DNA of 64,000 nt from Paracoccaceae bacterium (lineage in GTDB: Bacteria; Pseudomonadota; Alphaproteobacteria; Rhodobacterales; Rhodobacteraceae), in the NCBI GenBank assembly GCA_019911965.1, contig JAIOJF010000046.1, positions 1 through 64,000 of the forward strand. Direction: 5' to 3'. Each line of letters opens with the position of its first letter. The stretch's first letter is position 1. This document shows positions 16,751-27,417 of this stretch, piece after piece. A model generated the notes under the pieces. It saw nothing but the letters and a program-made list of their open reading frames with translations, was not told the origin of the DNA and did no database searches. Position numbers and translations under genes: made by a program.

Positions 16751-18481
16751 ATGACAAAGATTTTCGACAAATCCAGACTGCCCAGCCGCTACGTCACCGA
16801 AGGGGCCGCGCGCGCGCCGCACCGGTCGTATCTTTACGCGATGGGTCTGTCCGAGGAAGAAATCCACCGCCCGCTGGTTGGCGTCGCCACCTGCTGGAAT
16901 GAATCCGCGCCCTGCAACATCGCGCTGCAGCGCCAGGCGCAGGCGGTCAAGCTGGGTGTCAAGGCGTCCAGCGGCACGCCGCGCGAGTTTACCACCATCA
17001 CCGTCACCGACGGTATCGCGATGGGCCATGAGGGGATGCGTTCCTCGCTGGCCTCGCGCGAGGTGATTGCCGACAGCGTGGAACTGACCATGCGCGGGCA
17101 TGCCTATGACGCGCTGGTCGGGCTGGCGGGCTGCGACAAGTCGCTGCCGGGGATGATGATGGTGATGGTACGGCTGAACACGCCGTCGGTGTTCATCTAT
17201 GGCGGCTCGATCCTGCCGGGGCGGTTCGAGGGGCGCGACATCACCGTGCAGGACCTGTTCGAGGCGGTCGGCCAGAACCAGGCCGGCAACATGTCCGATG
17301 AAGTGCTGCGGGTGATGGAGGCAATCGCCTGTCCGTCGTCGGGCTCGTGCGGCGGGCAGTTCACCGCCAACACGATGGCCTGCGTGTCCGAGGCGATCGG
17401 CCTTGCGCTGCTGAACTCGTCCGGCGCACCGGCCCCTTACGAAAGCCGCGATCAATATGGCGAGGCCTCGGGCCGTGCCGTGATGGACCTGCTGGAAAAG
17501 AACATCCGCCCGCGCGATATCGTGACCCGCCAATCGCTGATCAACGCCGCCCGCGTGGTGGCCTGCACCGGTGGCTCGACCAATGCCGGCCTGCACCTGC
17601 CGGCCATCGCGCACGAGGCCGGGATTGATTTCGATCTCGATGATGTCTGCGACATTTTCCGCGACACGCCCTATTTCGTCGATCTGAAGCCGGGCGGCAC
17701 CTACGTTGCCAAGGACTTGTACGAGGTTGGCGGCGTGCCGGTGGTGATGAAGGAATTGCGCAAGGCCGGGCTGATCCACGAGGATTGCCTGACCGTCAGC
17801 GGCTATTCGCTGGGCGAGGAACTGGACAAGATCACCCACGAGGCCGACGGCAAGGTGATCCATCCGGTCGCCACGCCGATCTCGAAAACCGGCGGTGTGG
17901 TCGGGCTGAAGGGCAATCTTGCACCGCTGGGGGCCATCGTGAAGATCGCCGGCATGACCGAGGATCAGCTTGCCTTCACCGGCCCGGCGCGGGTGTTTGA
18001 ATGCGAGGAAGACGCCTTCGCCGCGGTTCAGGCACGCAGCTACAAGGAAGGCGAGGTGATCGTCATCCGCAATGAAGGCCCGGCAGGCGGGCCGGGGATG
18101 CGCGAGATGCTGGCGACCACGGCGGCGTTGTCGGGGCAGGGTGCGGGCAAGTCGGTGGCGCTGATCACAGATGGCCGGTTCTCGGGCGCAACGCGCGGCT
18201 TCTGCGTCGGCCATGTCGGCCCCGAAGCGGCGCATGGCGGGCCGATTGCCTTGCTGAAAGACGGCGACATGATCACGCTGGACGCGATGAAAGGCGAGAT
18301 TTCCGTGGCGCTGAGCGACGAGGAACTGGCCGCCCGCAAGGCCGCCTGGGCAGGCCCGCGCGAGACCATCTATGCCTCGGGCGCGATGTGGAAATACGCG
18401 CAGCTTGTCGGCCCGGCCAACAAGGGCGCGGTTACGCATCCCGGCGCGAAGCTGGAAAAGCACATCTATATGGACATCTAG
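16751..18481 (+). CDS. ilvD: Dihydroxy-acid dehydratase
   Basis: 576 residues from the ATG at 16751, preceded by AAGGA at good spacing. Fe-S cysteines are in VATCWNESAPCN, GLAGCDKSLPGMMM and CPSSGSCGGQFTANTM; the C-terminal active-site region includes ITDGRFSGATRGFCVGH. It dehydrates 2,3-dihydroxy-isovalerate and the 3-methylvalerate analogue in valine and isoleucine synthesis. The IlvD/Edd family also holds sugar-acid dehydratases, but the start (MTKIFDKSRLPSRYVTEGAA), length and motif wording fit IlvD. A lipoprotein gene starts three bases downstream. Confidence 0.96.
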   Translation: MTKIFDKSRLPSRYVTEGAARAPHRSYLYAMGLSEEEIHRPLVGVATCWNESAPCNIALQRQAQAVKLGVKASSGTPREFTTITVTDGIAMGHEGMRSSLASREVIADSVELTMRGHAYDALVGLAGCDKSLPGMMMVMVRLNTPSVFIYGGSILPGRFEGRDITVQDLFEAVGQNQAGNMSDEVLRVMEAIACPSSGSCGGQFTANTMACVSEAIGLALLNSSGAPAPYESRDQYGEASGRAVMDLLEKNIRPRDIVTRQSLINAARVVACTGGSTNAGLHLPAIAHEAGIDFDLDDVCDIFRDTPYFVDLKPGGTYVAKDLYEVGGVPVVMKELRKAGLIHEDCLTVSGYSLGEELDKITHEADGKVIHPVATPISKTGGVVGLKGNLAPLGAIVKIAGMTEDQLAFTGPARVFECEEDAFAAVQARSYKEGEVIVIRNEGPAGGPGMREMLATTAALSGQGAGKSVALITDGRFSGATRGFCVGHVGPEAAHGGPIALLKDGDMITLDAMKGEISVALSDEELAARKAAWAGPRETIYASGAMWKYAQLVGPANKGAVTHPGAKLEKHIYMDI

Positions 18482-18484
18482 CCC

Positions 18485-19282
18485 TTGCGCATCCGTCCGG
18501 TCCTGTTGTTGTTGCTGATCGCGGGCCTCGCGGCCTGCGGCGGCGGCAATTCGCGGCTGGGCGGCGAGGGCGGTGCGCGCACCGGGCGCGGATTCTCCAG
18601 CCTTGCGACCACGCCGCGCGATGAAACCATCCAGGTGGCCGGGCGCGACGTGATCATCGCCGCGCCCAAGGGGTTCTGCATCGACCGCGAAGTCTCGCAG
18701 ATCGGCGGCGATACCGCGTTCGTGCTGTTAGGCTCGTGCCAGGCGGTGGCGGGCAACGGGCGCGGCGCGGCACCGCCTTACAAGGCGTTGCTGACGGCCT
18801 CGGTCTCGGCGGCGACGGAAGGCGGCAAGGTGGCGGATTCGCTGAACGGGATGGACCGGTTCTTCCGCTCGGATACCGGGTTGACGGCGCTGTCGCGCGA
18901 TTCCAACCCCGCCAATGTCGAGGTGCTGGAAACCTTCCAGCAGGACGACATGTTCTATCTGCGGGCAAACGACACTTCCGCCGGTATCGTGCCGGGGGCG
19001 GCCCCGGATTACTGGCGGGCCTATTTCGATCTGCCGGAACAGATCGTGTCGGTTTCGGTGATCGGGTTCAATGACGATCCGCTGGCCCCGGAAAAGGGGC
19101 TGGAAATCGTGCGCGAATTTGCCGCCATGATCCGCCAGCGCAACAGCGGTGCCGCCGCGATGGCCCCGCCGCCGGACGATACGCCTCTGGAACGGGTGAA
19201 TGAGCCAGCCCCCGAGACGGTGCGCGAACGCCGCCAGCCATCGTTGCGCGGTATCGGGCTGCTCCGGCGGATATTCAACTGA
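18485..19282 (+). CDS. Putative lipoprotein of unknown function
   Basis: 265 residues starting with TTG three bases after ilvD; no ATG is available and ribosome reinitiation after ilvD is likely. The first 18 residues form a lipoprotein signal ending in LIAGLAAC, with Cys18 the expected lipidated residue. The mature part has a glycine-rich linker and one ~150-residue globular region with two cysteines (GFCIDRE and LLGSCQA), and ends in a basic RRQPSLRGIGLLRRIFN tail. No known domain recognised. The sorting residue after Cys is glycine, so the outer membrane is expected. Confidence 0.75.
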   Translation: MRIRPVLLLLLIAGLAACGGGNSRLGGEGGARTGRGFSSLATTPRDETIQVAGRDVIIAAPKGFCIDREVSQIGGDTAFVLLGSCQAVAGNGRGAAPPYKALLTASVSAATEGGKVADSLNGMDRFFRSDTGLTALSRDSNPANVEVLETFQQDDMFYLRANDTSAGIVPGAAPDYWRAYFDLPEQIVSVSVIGFNDDPLAPEKGLEIVREFAAMIRQRNSGAAAMAPPPDDTPLERVNEPAPETVRERRQPSLRGIGLLRRIFN

Positions 19283-19383
19283 ACCTGCGCGGCAAAACCG
19301 CCAAACGGTCATATCCGGTAAAGAATTTCGTGCAAGCCTGCTGAAATCGGGGTACAAACCGGACAGGCAGTCGAGAACAAAAA

Positions 19384-20160
19384 ATGACACGCGGCTTATC
19401 GACAGGCATCATCGGGAAATACCGGATGCGGCGCGACCTGAGACGCTGGGAAAAGCTGGCCGATATCGCCCGCACGGTCCCGGTGGAAGGCGCGCGTGAT
19501 CTCAGGATCGCCGCCCGCGCATTGGCGCAGCGGGCCAATACGGTATCGCATATCGCGGATGAACGGCTGACCCGGCCTTATATCGGTTCGAACGCGATGA
19601 AGCTGCCGCCATCGACCGACTGGTCGCATCGCCCGGAATTGTGGAAAGGCCCGATCAGTCCGCCGGGCCATGCCCCGGCGCGCAACAGCACCGCCTTCGG
19701 GGCGGATGTGAAGCTGTATCATGACAGCAAGACACCGGCGCTTGCGCTCAGGCAGGTGCGCAATTCCCGGCCCGAGGACCTGTCGCCGTTCGGCCTGTCG
19801 ATTGATGTGTTCGATTTCGACGGCTCGTTCCTGTCGCTGGTGATCGAGGCCCCCGACGGCATCGTCGCCGGGCTGGAAAGCCGCCATATCCTGCGCCTGT
19901 CGATGCGTGCCAGTGCCGAACATGATGTCGGCGTGTCGGTGCGGCTGAACCTGAAACATGGCCCCAATACCGAACAGGTCAGCCGCAGGGCCACATTTGC
20001 ACCGGACGGCGCGGAAACCGAGTTCGACATGGCCTATGTGCCGTTCCGCGAGGGCCGGGCGGAGCATGTCTGGTTTGATATCTTCCTTGAGGAGACCGCG
20101 ATGAACCAGGTCTCGATCCACGATCTGACCCTGTCGCGCCATGTGCGCGCCTCGGCCTGA
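19384..20160 (+). CDS. Conserved protein of unknown function
   Basis: 258 residues, no signal peptide or membrane segment. It begins with a basic helical part (KYRMRRDLRRWEKLADIAR) and then a beta-rich region of about residues 75-255, with FGLSIDVFDFDGSFLSLVIE as the most regular strand pair. I believe this matches a Rhodobacterales-restricted family (possibly DUF6478), but that is from memory. There is no clear Shine-Dalgarno before the ATG, and a start at the internal ATG of MRRDLRRW is possible. The next gene begins 13 bases downstream and may be a functional partner. Confidence 0.7.
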   Translation: MTRGLSTGIIGKYRMRRDLRRWEKLADIARTVPVEGARDLRIAARALAQRANTVSHIADERLTRPYIGSNAMKLPPSTDWSHRPELWKGPISPPGHAPARNSTAFGADVKLYHDSKTPALALRQVRNSRPEDLSPFGLSIDVFDFDGSFLSLVIEAPDGIVAGLESRHILRLSMRASAEHDVGVSVRLNLKHGPNTEQVSRRATFAPDGAETEFDMAYVPFREGRAEHVWFDIFLEETAMNQVSIHDLTLSRHVRASA

Positions 20161-20173
20161 GAAAGGCAGCATT

Positions 20174-20557
20174 GTGAGCGACCTGACCCTGACCCGCCGC
20201 CGCATCCGTGCCGGATTATACGAAGGCATCCTGACCACCAAGGCCCGCCTGAAAGGCGAACCGGTGGTGGAACTGCATCTGCCGGATTCCTCGCTGGGCG
20301 AGGTCACGCTGGCCCCGGCGGCGGAGGCGAAGAAAACCTGGGACGTGCGGGCGCGCATTCCGTCCCTGTCGATCAACGAAGGCATCCAGACCTATATCCT
20401 GAAGGATGGCGCCAGCGGTGCCACGCTCGACACATTCGCGGTGGTCACGGGCGAGCCGCTGGATGATGACCTACGGACCGAATTCGCGCTTTTGCGGGCG
20501 GAACTGGACATGCTGAAGCGGGCGTTTCGCGCCCATGTCAACGAAACCGGCAAATGA
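20174..20557 (+). CDS. Small conserved protein of unknown function
   Basis: 127 residues from GTG 20174, with AAAGG seven bases upstream. Mixed beta protein (TLTRRRIRAGLYEGILTT, then VVELHLPDSSLGEVTL) ending in a short helix (ELDMLKRAFRAHV) that could be a coiled coil. No named domain. It follows the 258-residue gene by 13 bases in the same operon. Composition and codon use match the neighbours, so it is a real gene and not a shadow. Confidence 0.68.
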   Translation: MSDLTLTRRRIRAGLYEGILTTKARLKGEPVVELHLPDSSLGEVTLAPAAEAKKTWDVRARIPSLSINEGIQTYILKDGASGATLDTFAVVTGEPLDDDLRTEFALLRAELDMLKRAFRAHVNETGK

Positions 20558-20597
20558 CGCCGGGTTTCGCGTGACTTTCACGCAGGATTTCCGCTAA

Positions 20598-22664
<2,067 letters not shown>

Positions 22665-22752
22665 GCGGACCGGGCCACAAAAATTTCAATAGCCCCGCCG
22701 ACGCGACTGCGGCATATTGACCCCACAACAAAACCATTGAAGGGGAAGTGAA

Positions 22753-23145
22753 ATGGGATATCTCGCAGTCGTCGTGGCCGCAGCCGTCGGCTATATCTTT
22801 GGCGCGGTCTGGTACATGACCCTGTCAAAGCCCTGGATAGAAGCCTCGGGGATCGAGGTTGGCGCGGATGGCAAGCCGGTCAACAGCTCCATGCTGCCCT
22901 TCATCCTGTCGGCCATCGCGATGCTGGCGGTTGCCGGGATGATGCGGCACATCTTTGCAATGGCGAATATCGACACCGCGCTGAAGGGCCTGATGTCAGG
23001 GGCGGGAATCGGCCTGTTCTTCATCTCGCCCTGGATCATGATCAACAATGCTTATGGCGGGCGTCCGTTCAAGCTGACGATCATCGACGGCGGCTATGCG
23101 TTCTTTGGCTGCATCCTTATGGGGCTGGTTCTGACGCTGATGTAA
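22753..23145 (+). CDS. DUF1761 membrane protein
   Basis: 130 residues with four predicted helices (about 3-25, 48-66, 78-98 and 108-128). Family features are the GYIFGAVWYMTLSKPW start, where the W/Y/P pattern is typical of DUF1761, and the conserved small-residue third helix. Function of the family is unknown. An AAGGGGAAG box precedes the ATG. It follows fadH by 88 bases on the same strand, and the 101-bp inverted repeat begins five bases after its stop. Confidence 0.82.
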   Translation: MGYLAVVVAAAVGYIFGAVWYMTLSKPWIEASGIEVGADGKPVNSSMLPFILSAIAMLAVAGMMRHIFAMANIDTALKGLMSGAGIGLFFISPWIMINNAYGGRPFKLTIIDGGYAFFGCILMGLVLTLM

Positions 23146-23150
23146 GGGGT

Positions 23151-23251
23151 GTTGTGTCAGACCGGATTCGACCATTCTTCCGATGTCCCGAGGAAGCGTT
23201 TGCGTAAGGCAAATGCGTTCGGGGCATTGGATGAATTCGATTTGACACAAC
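23151..23251. repeat. 101-bp imperfect inverted repeat (possible MITE or RNA hairpin)
   Basis: The ends are a perfect 9-bp inverted repeat, GTTGTGTCA (23151-23159) and TGACACAAC (23243-23251). Inside, further segments pair: GATTCGA with TCGAATTC-like sequence, CATTC/CCGATGTCCCGA with the complement of GGGGCATTGG, and GCGTTTGC with GCAAATGC around a short GTAAG turn. The whole element folds on itself with small mismatches. No coding potential or T-run, and no clear target-site duplication. It is the first part of the gene-free stretch 23146-23474. Confidence 0.6.
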
Positions 23252-23299
23252 ATGTTTAGCCCGGACTGCGCCGCAACCACGCCAGTGCGGCCCGTTGGA

Positions 23300-23474
23300 C
23301 AGGCCAAAAAAAGCGGAGGGTCCCGACCCCTCGGAACCCTCCATCACCCCACGTGCGCACCGCCTTGCGCGCCACACGCTCCTGAAAAGTTCCGACCGTC
23401 CTGGTCCGATAGACAGACCCTAGGAGATTCGGAGCCTCGCCGCAACGCTGGCGTGCCAAGGATTTTATGCAATA
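23300..23474 (-). ncRNA. Candidate small RNA or structured panE 3'UTR
   Basis: This minus-strand segment runs from just after the panE stop to a strong terminator at 23342-23304. It has no open frame of note. It contains several self-complementary pieces (GGTC/GACC around 23404-23418 and a GTGCGCAC palindrome near 23352). A TAAAAT-like -10 lies near 23462-23469, but the TTAACA candidate -35 is only 13 bases away, so promoter support is weak. It is either an independent sRNA or a ~165-base 3'UTR of panE. I could not match it to 6S, SRP, tmRNA or RNase P RNA. Confidence 0.35.
23304..23342 (-). terminator. Strong intrinsic terminator downstream of panE
   Basis: On the minus strand a GGAGGGTTCCGA arm pairs with TCGGGACCCTCC (one T-G wobble or mismatch) around a GGGG loop, and is followed by GCTTTTTTTGG. 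Stem of about 12 bp plus seven Ts: a textbook Rho-independent terminator. It lies 133 bases beyond the panE stop, leaving an unusually long transcribed spacer. Confidence 0.85.
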
Positions 23475-24464
23475 TCAGTCTGTTAAGGTTAATGCGGCAG
23501 CGTCGATCCCGGCCATCACCGCCTCGGGTGTGAAGGCACCGGGGAGCGTTCCATCCCGCGCCATCCGCGCCGCCACATCGCACATATAGGCATTGGCCGG
23601 CACCGGCACGCCGTGCAGGCGGCCCAGCAGCACGATCTCGCCGTTCAGGAAATCGGTTTCCACCGATCCGGCCCCACGCGCCAGGCTTTGCGTTGTCGAT
23701 CCGCCCTGATAGGCGATGCCGGGGATCTTGGTGAAGCTCATGAAGGCCTCGCGCCTTGGATCGTCCAGCCCGACATCCTGCACCGCGATCCCGGCGGCGG
23801 CCAGTACCGCCTCGCCCTCGGCGCGCAGGCGCTTGCGCAAGGGTGCGGTATCGGCCCCCAGCCCGAGCGCGGCCTGCGCGATATTGCCAAGGTTCATCAG
23901 CAGCTTGCCGGTCTTGCTGGCCATCACGTCCGCATTCGGGAAGGCGGCAAACCCGGCCCCTTCCAGGATAACCGCCAAGGCCTTGTCGCTGGCATCCACG
24001 CCCGCCGGGTAACGCCCGATATCGAACATGCCCAGCCGTGGCGCGGCAAAGGCCGCCACCTCGCCGGGGCGCAGGATGGCGGAGGGCATCATCACCGTCA
24101 CGCCATGCACATTCGCAAACAGCCGGAGCGCGGCGCGTTCATTGGCTATGCCGTTCTGGAAACAGAATACCGGCTGTTGGGTAACCCCCGCTGCACGCAG
24201 GGCCTCAAGCGCGGCATGCGTGTGCTGCCCCTTCATCGCCAGAAGGATGGCATCGTCGGCGCGGAATGCGATCTGCCCCGGCGTCTCGACACAGCTTACC
24301 GGCACCGTCACGTCGGTATCCGGCCCGCGAAGGCGCAGGCCCCTGGCGCGGATGGCCTCAAGTTGAGCGCCGCGCGCGATCCCGATCACCTCGGTCCCGG
24401 CCCGTGCCAGGGCGGCGGTCAACACGCCACCCACGGCCCCGATTCCGTACACGATTACCCGCAT
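23475..24464 (-). CDS. 2-dehydropantoate 2-reductase family protein (PanE-like)
   Basis: 329 residues. The N-terminal NADP-binding Rossmann motif is VYGIGAVGGVLTAAL (GxGxxG at about residues 7-12), and a LLAMKGQHTHAAL block follows the first sub-domain. The C-terminal helical domain has the ketopantoate-reductase type FTKIPGIAYQGGSTTQSLARG near residue 245 (the equivalent substrate loop is normally K-x-S-M-x-x-D). PanE makes pantoate for coenzyme A. Many PanE-fold proteins act on other 2-oxoacids, and the substrate loop here deviates (GGSTTQSLARG), so I give no symbol. Confidence 0.82.
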   Translation of the reverse strand: MRVIVYGIGAVGGVLTAALARAGTEVIGIARGAQLEAIRARGLRLRGPDTDVTVPVSCVETPGQIAFRADDAILLAMKGQHTHAALEALRAAGVTQQPVFCFQNGIANERAALRLFANVHGVTVMMPSAILRPGEVAAFAAPRLGMFDIGRYPAGVDASDKALAVILEGAGFAAFPNADVMASKTGKLLMNLGNIAQAALGLGADTAPLRKRLRAEGEAVLAAAGIAVQDVGLDDPRREAFMSFTKIPGIAYQGGSTTQSLARGAGSVETDFLNGEIVLLGRLHGVPVPANAYMCDVAARMARDGTLPGAFTPEAVMAGIDAAALTLTD

Positions 24465-24533
24465 GACCTGTCCCTGTTCGTCCGTCCTGCGGGCAGGGCA
24501 GCCGAAACGCCCTGCCTGCCATCCGCCATGTCC

Positions 24534-25034
24534 TCACTCCAGGACCACGCCTTCCGTCTTGCCGTGACGGGTACGCTTATCAAGATCCACGTCCGCCTTG
24601 TTCCATTTCTTCAGTACGTCGTTCCCGTTCGCGCATTTGGTCTTTTCGATCTCCTCCGCCGCGTTGATCGCGTTCTGCCCGTGCTTGTGTTCATGCGCTT
24701 CAAGCGCCTTGATCATGGCCAGCCACTTCTTGCGAACCGCCGCGTCCAGCGCATTCACGTTCTTGTGCCTGGGCAGGGTATAGGTGATCTTGACCGACGT
24801 CGCGCAGGAACCTGTCCAGCTTACATACCAGTCCGTGTAGGCCCAGAACCCCTTGGGGCCTTTCTGCTCCAACTGCTTTATCAGGCCCGGCACGGTCGTT
24901 GCATCCACGGTGAAGGTCTTGTCTATCACCTGGACCTTGGGCTTTGCAAAGACAGCCGATGCGCCGACTGAAAACGCCAGGGTCGCCCCGATCACAAGCC
25001 GGGTGAGTGAGTTTCCGGAAAAGAAGTAGTCCAT
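24534..25034 (-). CDS. DUF922 secreted zincin-like protein
   Basis: 166 residues from the ATG at 25034 (AAGGA seven bases upstream; a TTG at 25055 is less likely). A signal peptide or anchor spans about residues 10-31, ending near VFA. The mature protein carries EAHEHKHGQNAINAAEEI, in which HEHKH is an HExxH-type metal site as described for DUF922 putative Zn-dependent proteases. Two cysteines (TGSCATS and KTKCANG) may form a disulfide. Location periplasmic. Activity not shown for most members. It lies 69 bases from panE and 207 from ahcY. Confidence 0.82.
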   Translation of the reverse strand: MDYFFSGNSLTRLVIGATLAFSVGASAVFAKPKVQVIDKTFTVDATTVPGLIKQLEQKGPKGFWAYTDWYVSWTGSCATSVKITYTLPRHKNVNALDAAVRKKWLAMIKALEAHEHKHGQNAINAAEEIEKTKCANGNDVLKKWNKADVDLDKRTRHGKTEGVVLE

Positions 25035-25161
25035 GAGCAGGTCCTTGTTGGTCAATCCGGGGAAGCCCGGAATAGTCGAGTCCTGAATCAGTGATGCGCC
25101 GGCGCGATTTCGTCAAGTTTTTCCGTGCTATCGCAGGTGCAGGCCGCCTGAAACCACCCAC

Positions 25162-25200
25162 CGAAACGAAAACCGCCGCCCCGGTCATCCCGGGGCGGCA
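25162..25200 (-). terminator. Intrinsic terminator downstream of ahcY
   Basis: On the minus strand GCCGCCCCGG-GATGA-CCGGGGCGGC is followed by GGTTTTCGTTTCGG. The stem is about 10 bp of pure GC with a short loop and a T-rich tail, 42 bases after the ahcY stop and in its orientation. Confidence 0.75.
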
Positions 25201-25241
25201 GTCCTGTCTGGTCGTATATGCGATCTGGCTGATCGAAAGGA

Positions 25242-26636
25242 TCAGTAGCGGTAGTGATCCGGCTTGAACGGGCCTTCGGACGATACGCCGATATATTCCG
25301 CCTGATCCGGGGTCAGTTCGGTCAGCCGCACGCCGATCTTGGCCAGATGCAGCCGCGCGACTTTCTCGTCCAGATGCTTGGGCAGGATGTAAACCTCGTT
25401 GCCGTATTCATCGCCCCTGGTCCACAATTCGATCTGCGCCAGCACCTGGTTGGTGAAGCTGGCCGACATCACGAAGGACGGATGCCCGGTGGCGTTGCCA
25501 AGATTCAGCAAACGCCCTTCGGACAGCAGGATCAGACGTGCGCCCGAGGGCATCTCGATCATGTCCACCTGGTCCTTGATATTGGTCCATTTGTGGTTCT
25601 TCAGCGCGGCCACCTGAATTTCGTTGTCGAAATGGCCGATATTGCCGACAATCGCCATGTCCTTCATCGCGCGCATATGCTCGATGCGGATCACGTCCTT
25701 GTTGCCGGTGGTGGTGATGAAGATATCTGCGGTCGCCACCGCATCTTCCAGCGTCAGCACCTCGAAGCCGTCCATCGCAGCCTGCAACGCGCAGATCGGA
25801 TCGACCTCGGTCACTTTCACCCGCGCCCCGGCACCGCGCAGGGACGCGGCCGAGCCTTTGCCGACATCGCCGTAGCCGCAGACCACGGCGGTCTTGCCGG
25901 CCATCATCGTGTCGGTGGCGCGGCGGATGCCGTCAACCAGGCTTTCCTTGCAGCCATATTTGTTGTCGAATTTCGACTTGGTGACGCTGTCATTGACGTT
26001 GATCGCAGGAAACGGCAGGTGGCCCTTTTCCATCATCTTGTACAGGCGATGCACGCCGGTGGTGGTTTCCTCGGACACGCCCTTGATCATGTGGCGCTGT
26101 TTCACGAACCAGCCGGGGCTGGCGGCCATGCGCTTGCGGATCTGCGCGAACAAGGCCTCTTCTTCCTCGGATTGCGGGTTTTCGATCAGGCCGGATTCGC
26201 CTTCCTCAACCCGCGCACCCATCAGGATATACAAGGTGGCGTCGCCGCCATCGTCCAGGATCATGTTGCACCCGCCTTCGGGGAACTGGAAGATGCGGTC
26301 GGCGTAATCCCAGTATTCCGGCAGGGTCTCGCCCTTGATGGCGAAAACCGGCGTGCCACCGGCGGCAATCGCCGCCGCGGCATGGTCCTGGGTGGAGAAG
26401 ATGTTGCAGGATGCCCAGCGCACATCGGCACCAAGGGCCGTCAGGGTTTCGATCAGCACGGCGGTCTGGATGGTCATATGCAGCGATCCGGCAATGCGCG
26501 CGCCCTTCAGCGGCTGGGACGCCCCGAATTCCTCGCGCAGGGCCATCAGACCGGGCATTTCGGTTTCCGCGATATCCAGTTCCTTGCGGCCATATGCGGC
26601 GAGGTTGATATCCTTGACGATGTAATCGGTTTTCAT
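25242..26636 (-). CDS. ahcY: Adenosylhomocysteinase (SAH hydrolase)
   Basis: 464 residues. Signature 1 region is [20 protein letters not shown] and the NAD-binding signature is [20 protein letters not shown] near residue 245. The catalytic lysine/aspartate block is [17 protein letters not shown], and the C-terminus is KPDHYRY as in nearly all homologues, including the NAD-contacting lysine and tyrosine. It splits S-adenosylhomocysteine to adenosine and homocysteine in the methyl cycle. The start follows CAGGAG by eight bases. I looked for an SAH riboswitch in the 109-base upstream gap and could not see its consensus. Confidence 0.98.
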   Translation of the reverse strand: MKTDYIVKDINLAAYGRKELDIAETEMPGLMALREEFGASQPLKGARIAGSLHMTIQTAVLIETLTALGADVRWASCNIFSTQDHAAAAIAAGGTPVFAIKGETLPEYWDYADRIFQFPEGGCNMILDDGGDATLYILMGARVEEGESGLIENPQSEEEEALFAQIRKRMAASPGWFVKQRHMIKGVSEETTTGVHRLYKMMEKGHLPFPAINVNDSVTKSKFDNKYGCKESLVDGIRRATDTMMAGKTAVVCGYGDVGKGSAASLRGAGARVKVTEVDPICALQAAMDGFEVLTLEDAVATADIFITTTGNKDVIRIEHMRAMKDMAIVGNIGHFDNEIQVAALKNHKWTNIKDQVDMIEMPSGARLILLSEGRLLNLGNATGHPSFVMSASFTNQVLAQIELWTRGDEYGNEVYILPKHLDEKVARLHLAKIGVRLTELTPDQAEYIGVSSEGPFKPDHYRY

Positions 26637-26745
26637 GCCCGTGGCTCCTGTTCAATCTGTCGGAGGCGTCCTTACCACCGCCTGCCCCCCTCGACAATGG
26701 GTTGTCCGGTTCGTTAGGCTGGCGCGATTGCAGAAAGACCACCCC

Positions 26746-27336
26746 ATGCCCCAAATCCGCGCCTGGCAGAGAATGCTCTCGGGCCGCCGGCTAGACCTTC
26801 TGGACCCGTCGCCGCTTGATATCGAGATCGAGGATATCGCCCGCGGCCTGTCGTTCCAGGCCCGCTGGAACGGCCAGACCATCGGCGAATTTCCCTATTC
26901 GGTGGCCGAGCATTCGCTGCTGGTGGAAGACCTGTTCCGCCGCCTCTATCCCAAGGCACAGGTGCGCTGGCGGCTGGCGGCCCTGCTGCATGACGCGCCG
27001 GAATTTGTTATCGGAGACATGATTTCGCCGGTCAAGGCGGCGGTCGGCCCCGGCTACCGGGAACTGGACGATCGCCTGATGGCGGCCATCCACCTGCGCT
27101 TCGGCCTGCCCGCCCTGCTGCCTGCGGAAATCAAGAAACAGATCAAACGCGCCGACCGCCTGTCGGCCTGGCTGGAAGCCACCCAGATCGCCGGGTTCAA
27201 CCGGGATGAAGCCGACAAGCTGTTCGGCAAGCCCGGCTCGGTCCTCAGCCAGCAGACCCGGCTGGACCTGCGCCCGCCCTCCGAGGTGCGCGCCGCCTTC
27301 ATCGCAAGGCACGAAAAGCTGTCGGCACTTCTTTAA
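26746..27336 (+). CDS. HD-domain phosphohydrolase (YfbR-like)
   Basis: 196 residues from the ATG at 26746. HD motif residues are in SVAEHSLLVEDLF (first His), ALLHDAPEFVIGDM (HD pair) and IKRADRLSAWLEA (last Asp). The layout resembles the YfbR 5'-deoxynucleotidase branch, including a GDMISPVK block. It likely removes phosphate from a nucleotide, but the substrate is not certain. It is divergent from ahcY across a 109-base gap. Ribosome-binding sequence is poor (AGAAAGA). A repeat-type terminator lies between its end and regA. Confidence 0.83.
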   Translation: MPQIRAWQRMLSGRRLDLLDPSPLDIEIEDIARGLSFQARWNGQTIGEFPYSVAEHSLLVEDLFRRLYPKAQVRWRLAALLHDAPEFVIGDMISPVKAAVGPGYRELDDRLMAAIHLRFGLPALLPAEIKKQIKRADRLSAWLEATQIAGFNRDEADKLFGKPGSVLSQQTRLDLRPPSEVRAAFIARHEKLSALL

Positions 27337-27355
27337 AACGGCTTCTTTTTGGAAA

Positions 27356-27374
27356 AAATACTCCCGCCGGAGGC
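27356..27374 (-). terminator. Repeat-type intrinsic terminator downstream of regA (copy 2 of 3)
   Basis: Minus strand reads GCCTCCGGCGGGAGTATTT, followed by TTTCC and AAAAAGAAGC. It carries the same 19-base core as the copies at 11268 and 54849. It lies 44 bases after the regA stop in regA orientation and about 20 bases beyond the convergent HD gene. Confidence 0.6.
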
Positions 27375-27417
27375 GCGTTCCAAAAGAAAAGCAACGCGCC
27401 GAAGGCGCTCCGCAGGC

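Noticed and set aside
23440-23470. Sigma-54 -24/-12 promoter for the candidate sRNA (TGGCAC then TTGC on the minus strand)
   Set aside because: The spacing between TGGCAC and TTGC is seven bases instead of five, and sigma-54 promoters are strict in spacing.
26637-26745. SAH riboswitch upstream of ahcY
   Set aside because: The gap is only 109 bases and I could not find the consensus core on the minus strand; a covariance-model search of this gap would settle it.
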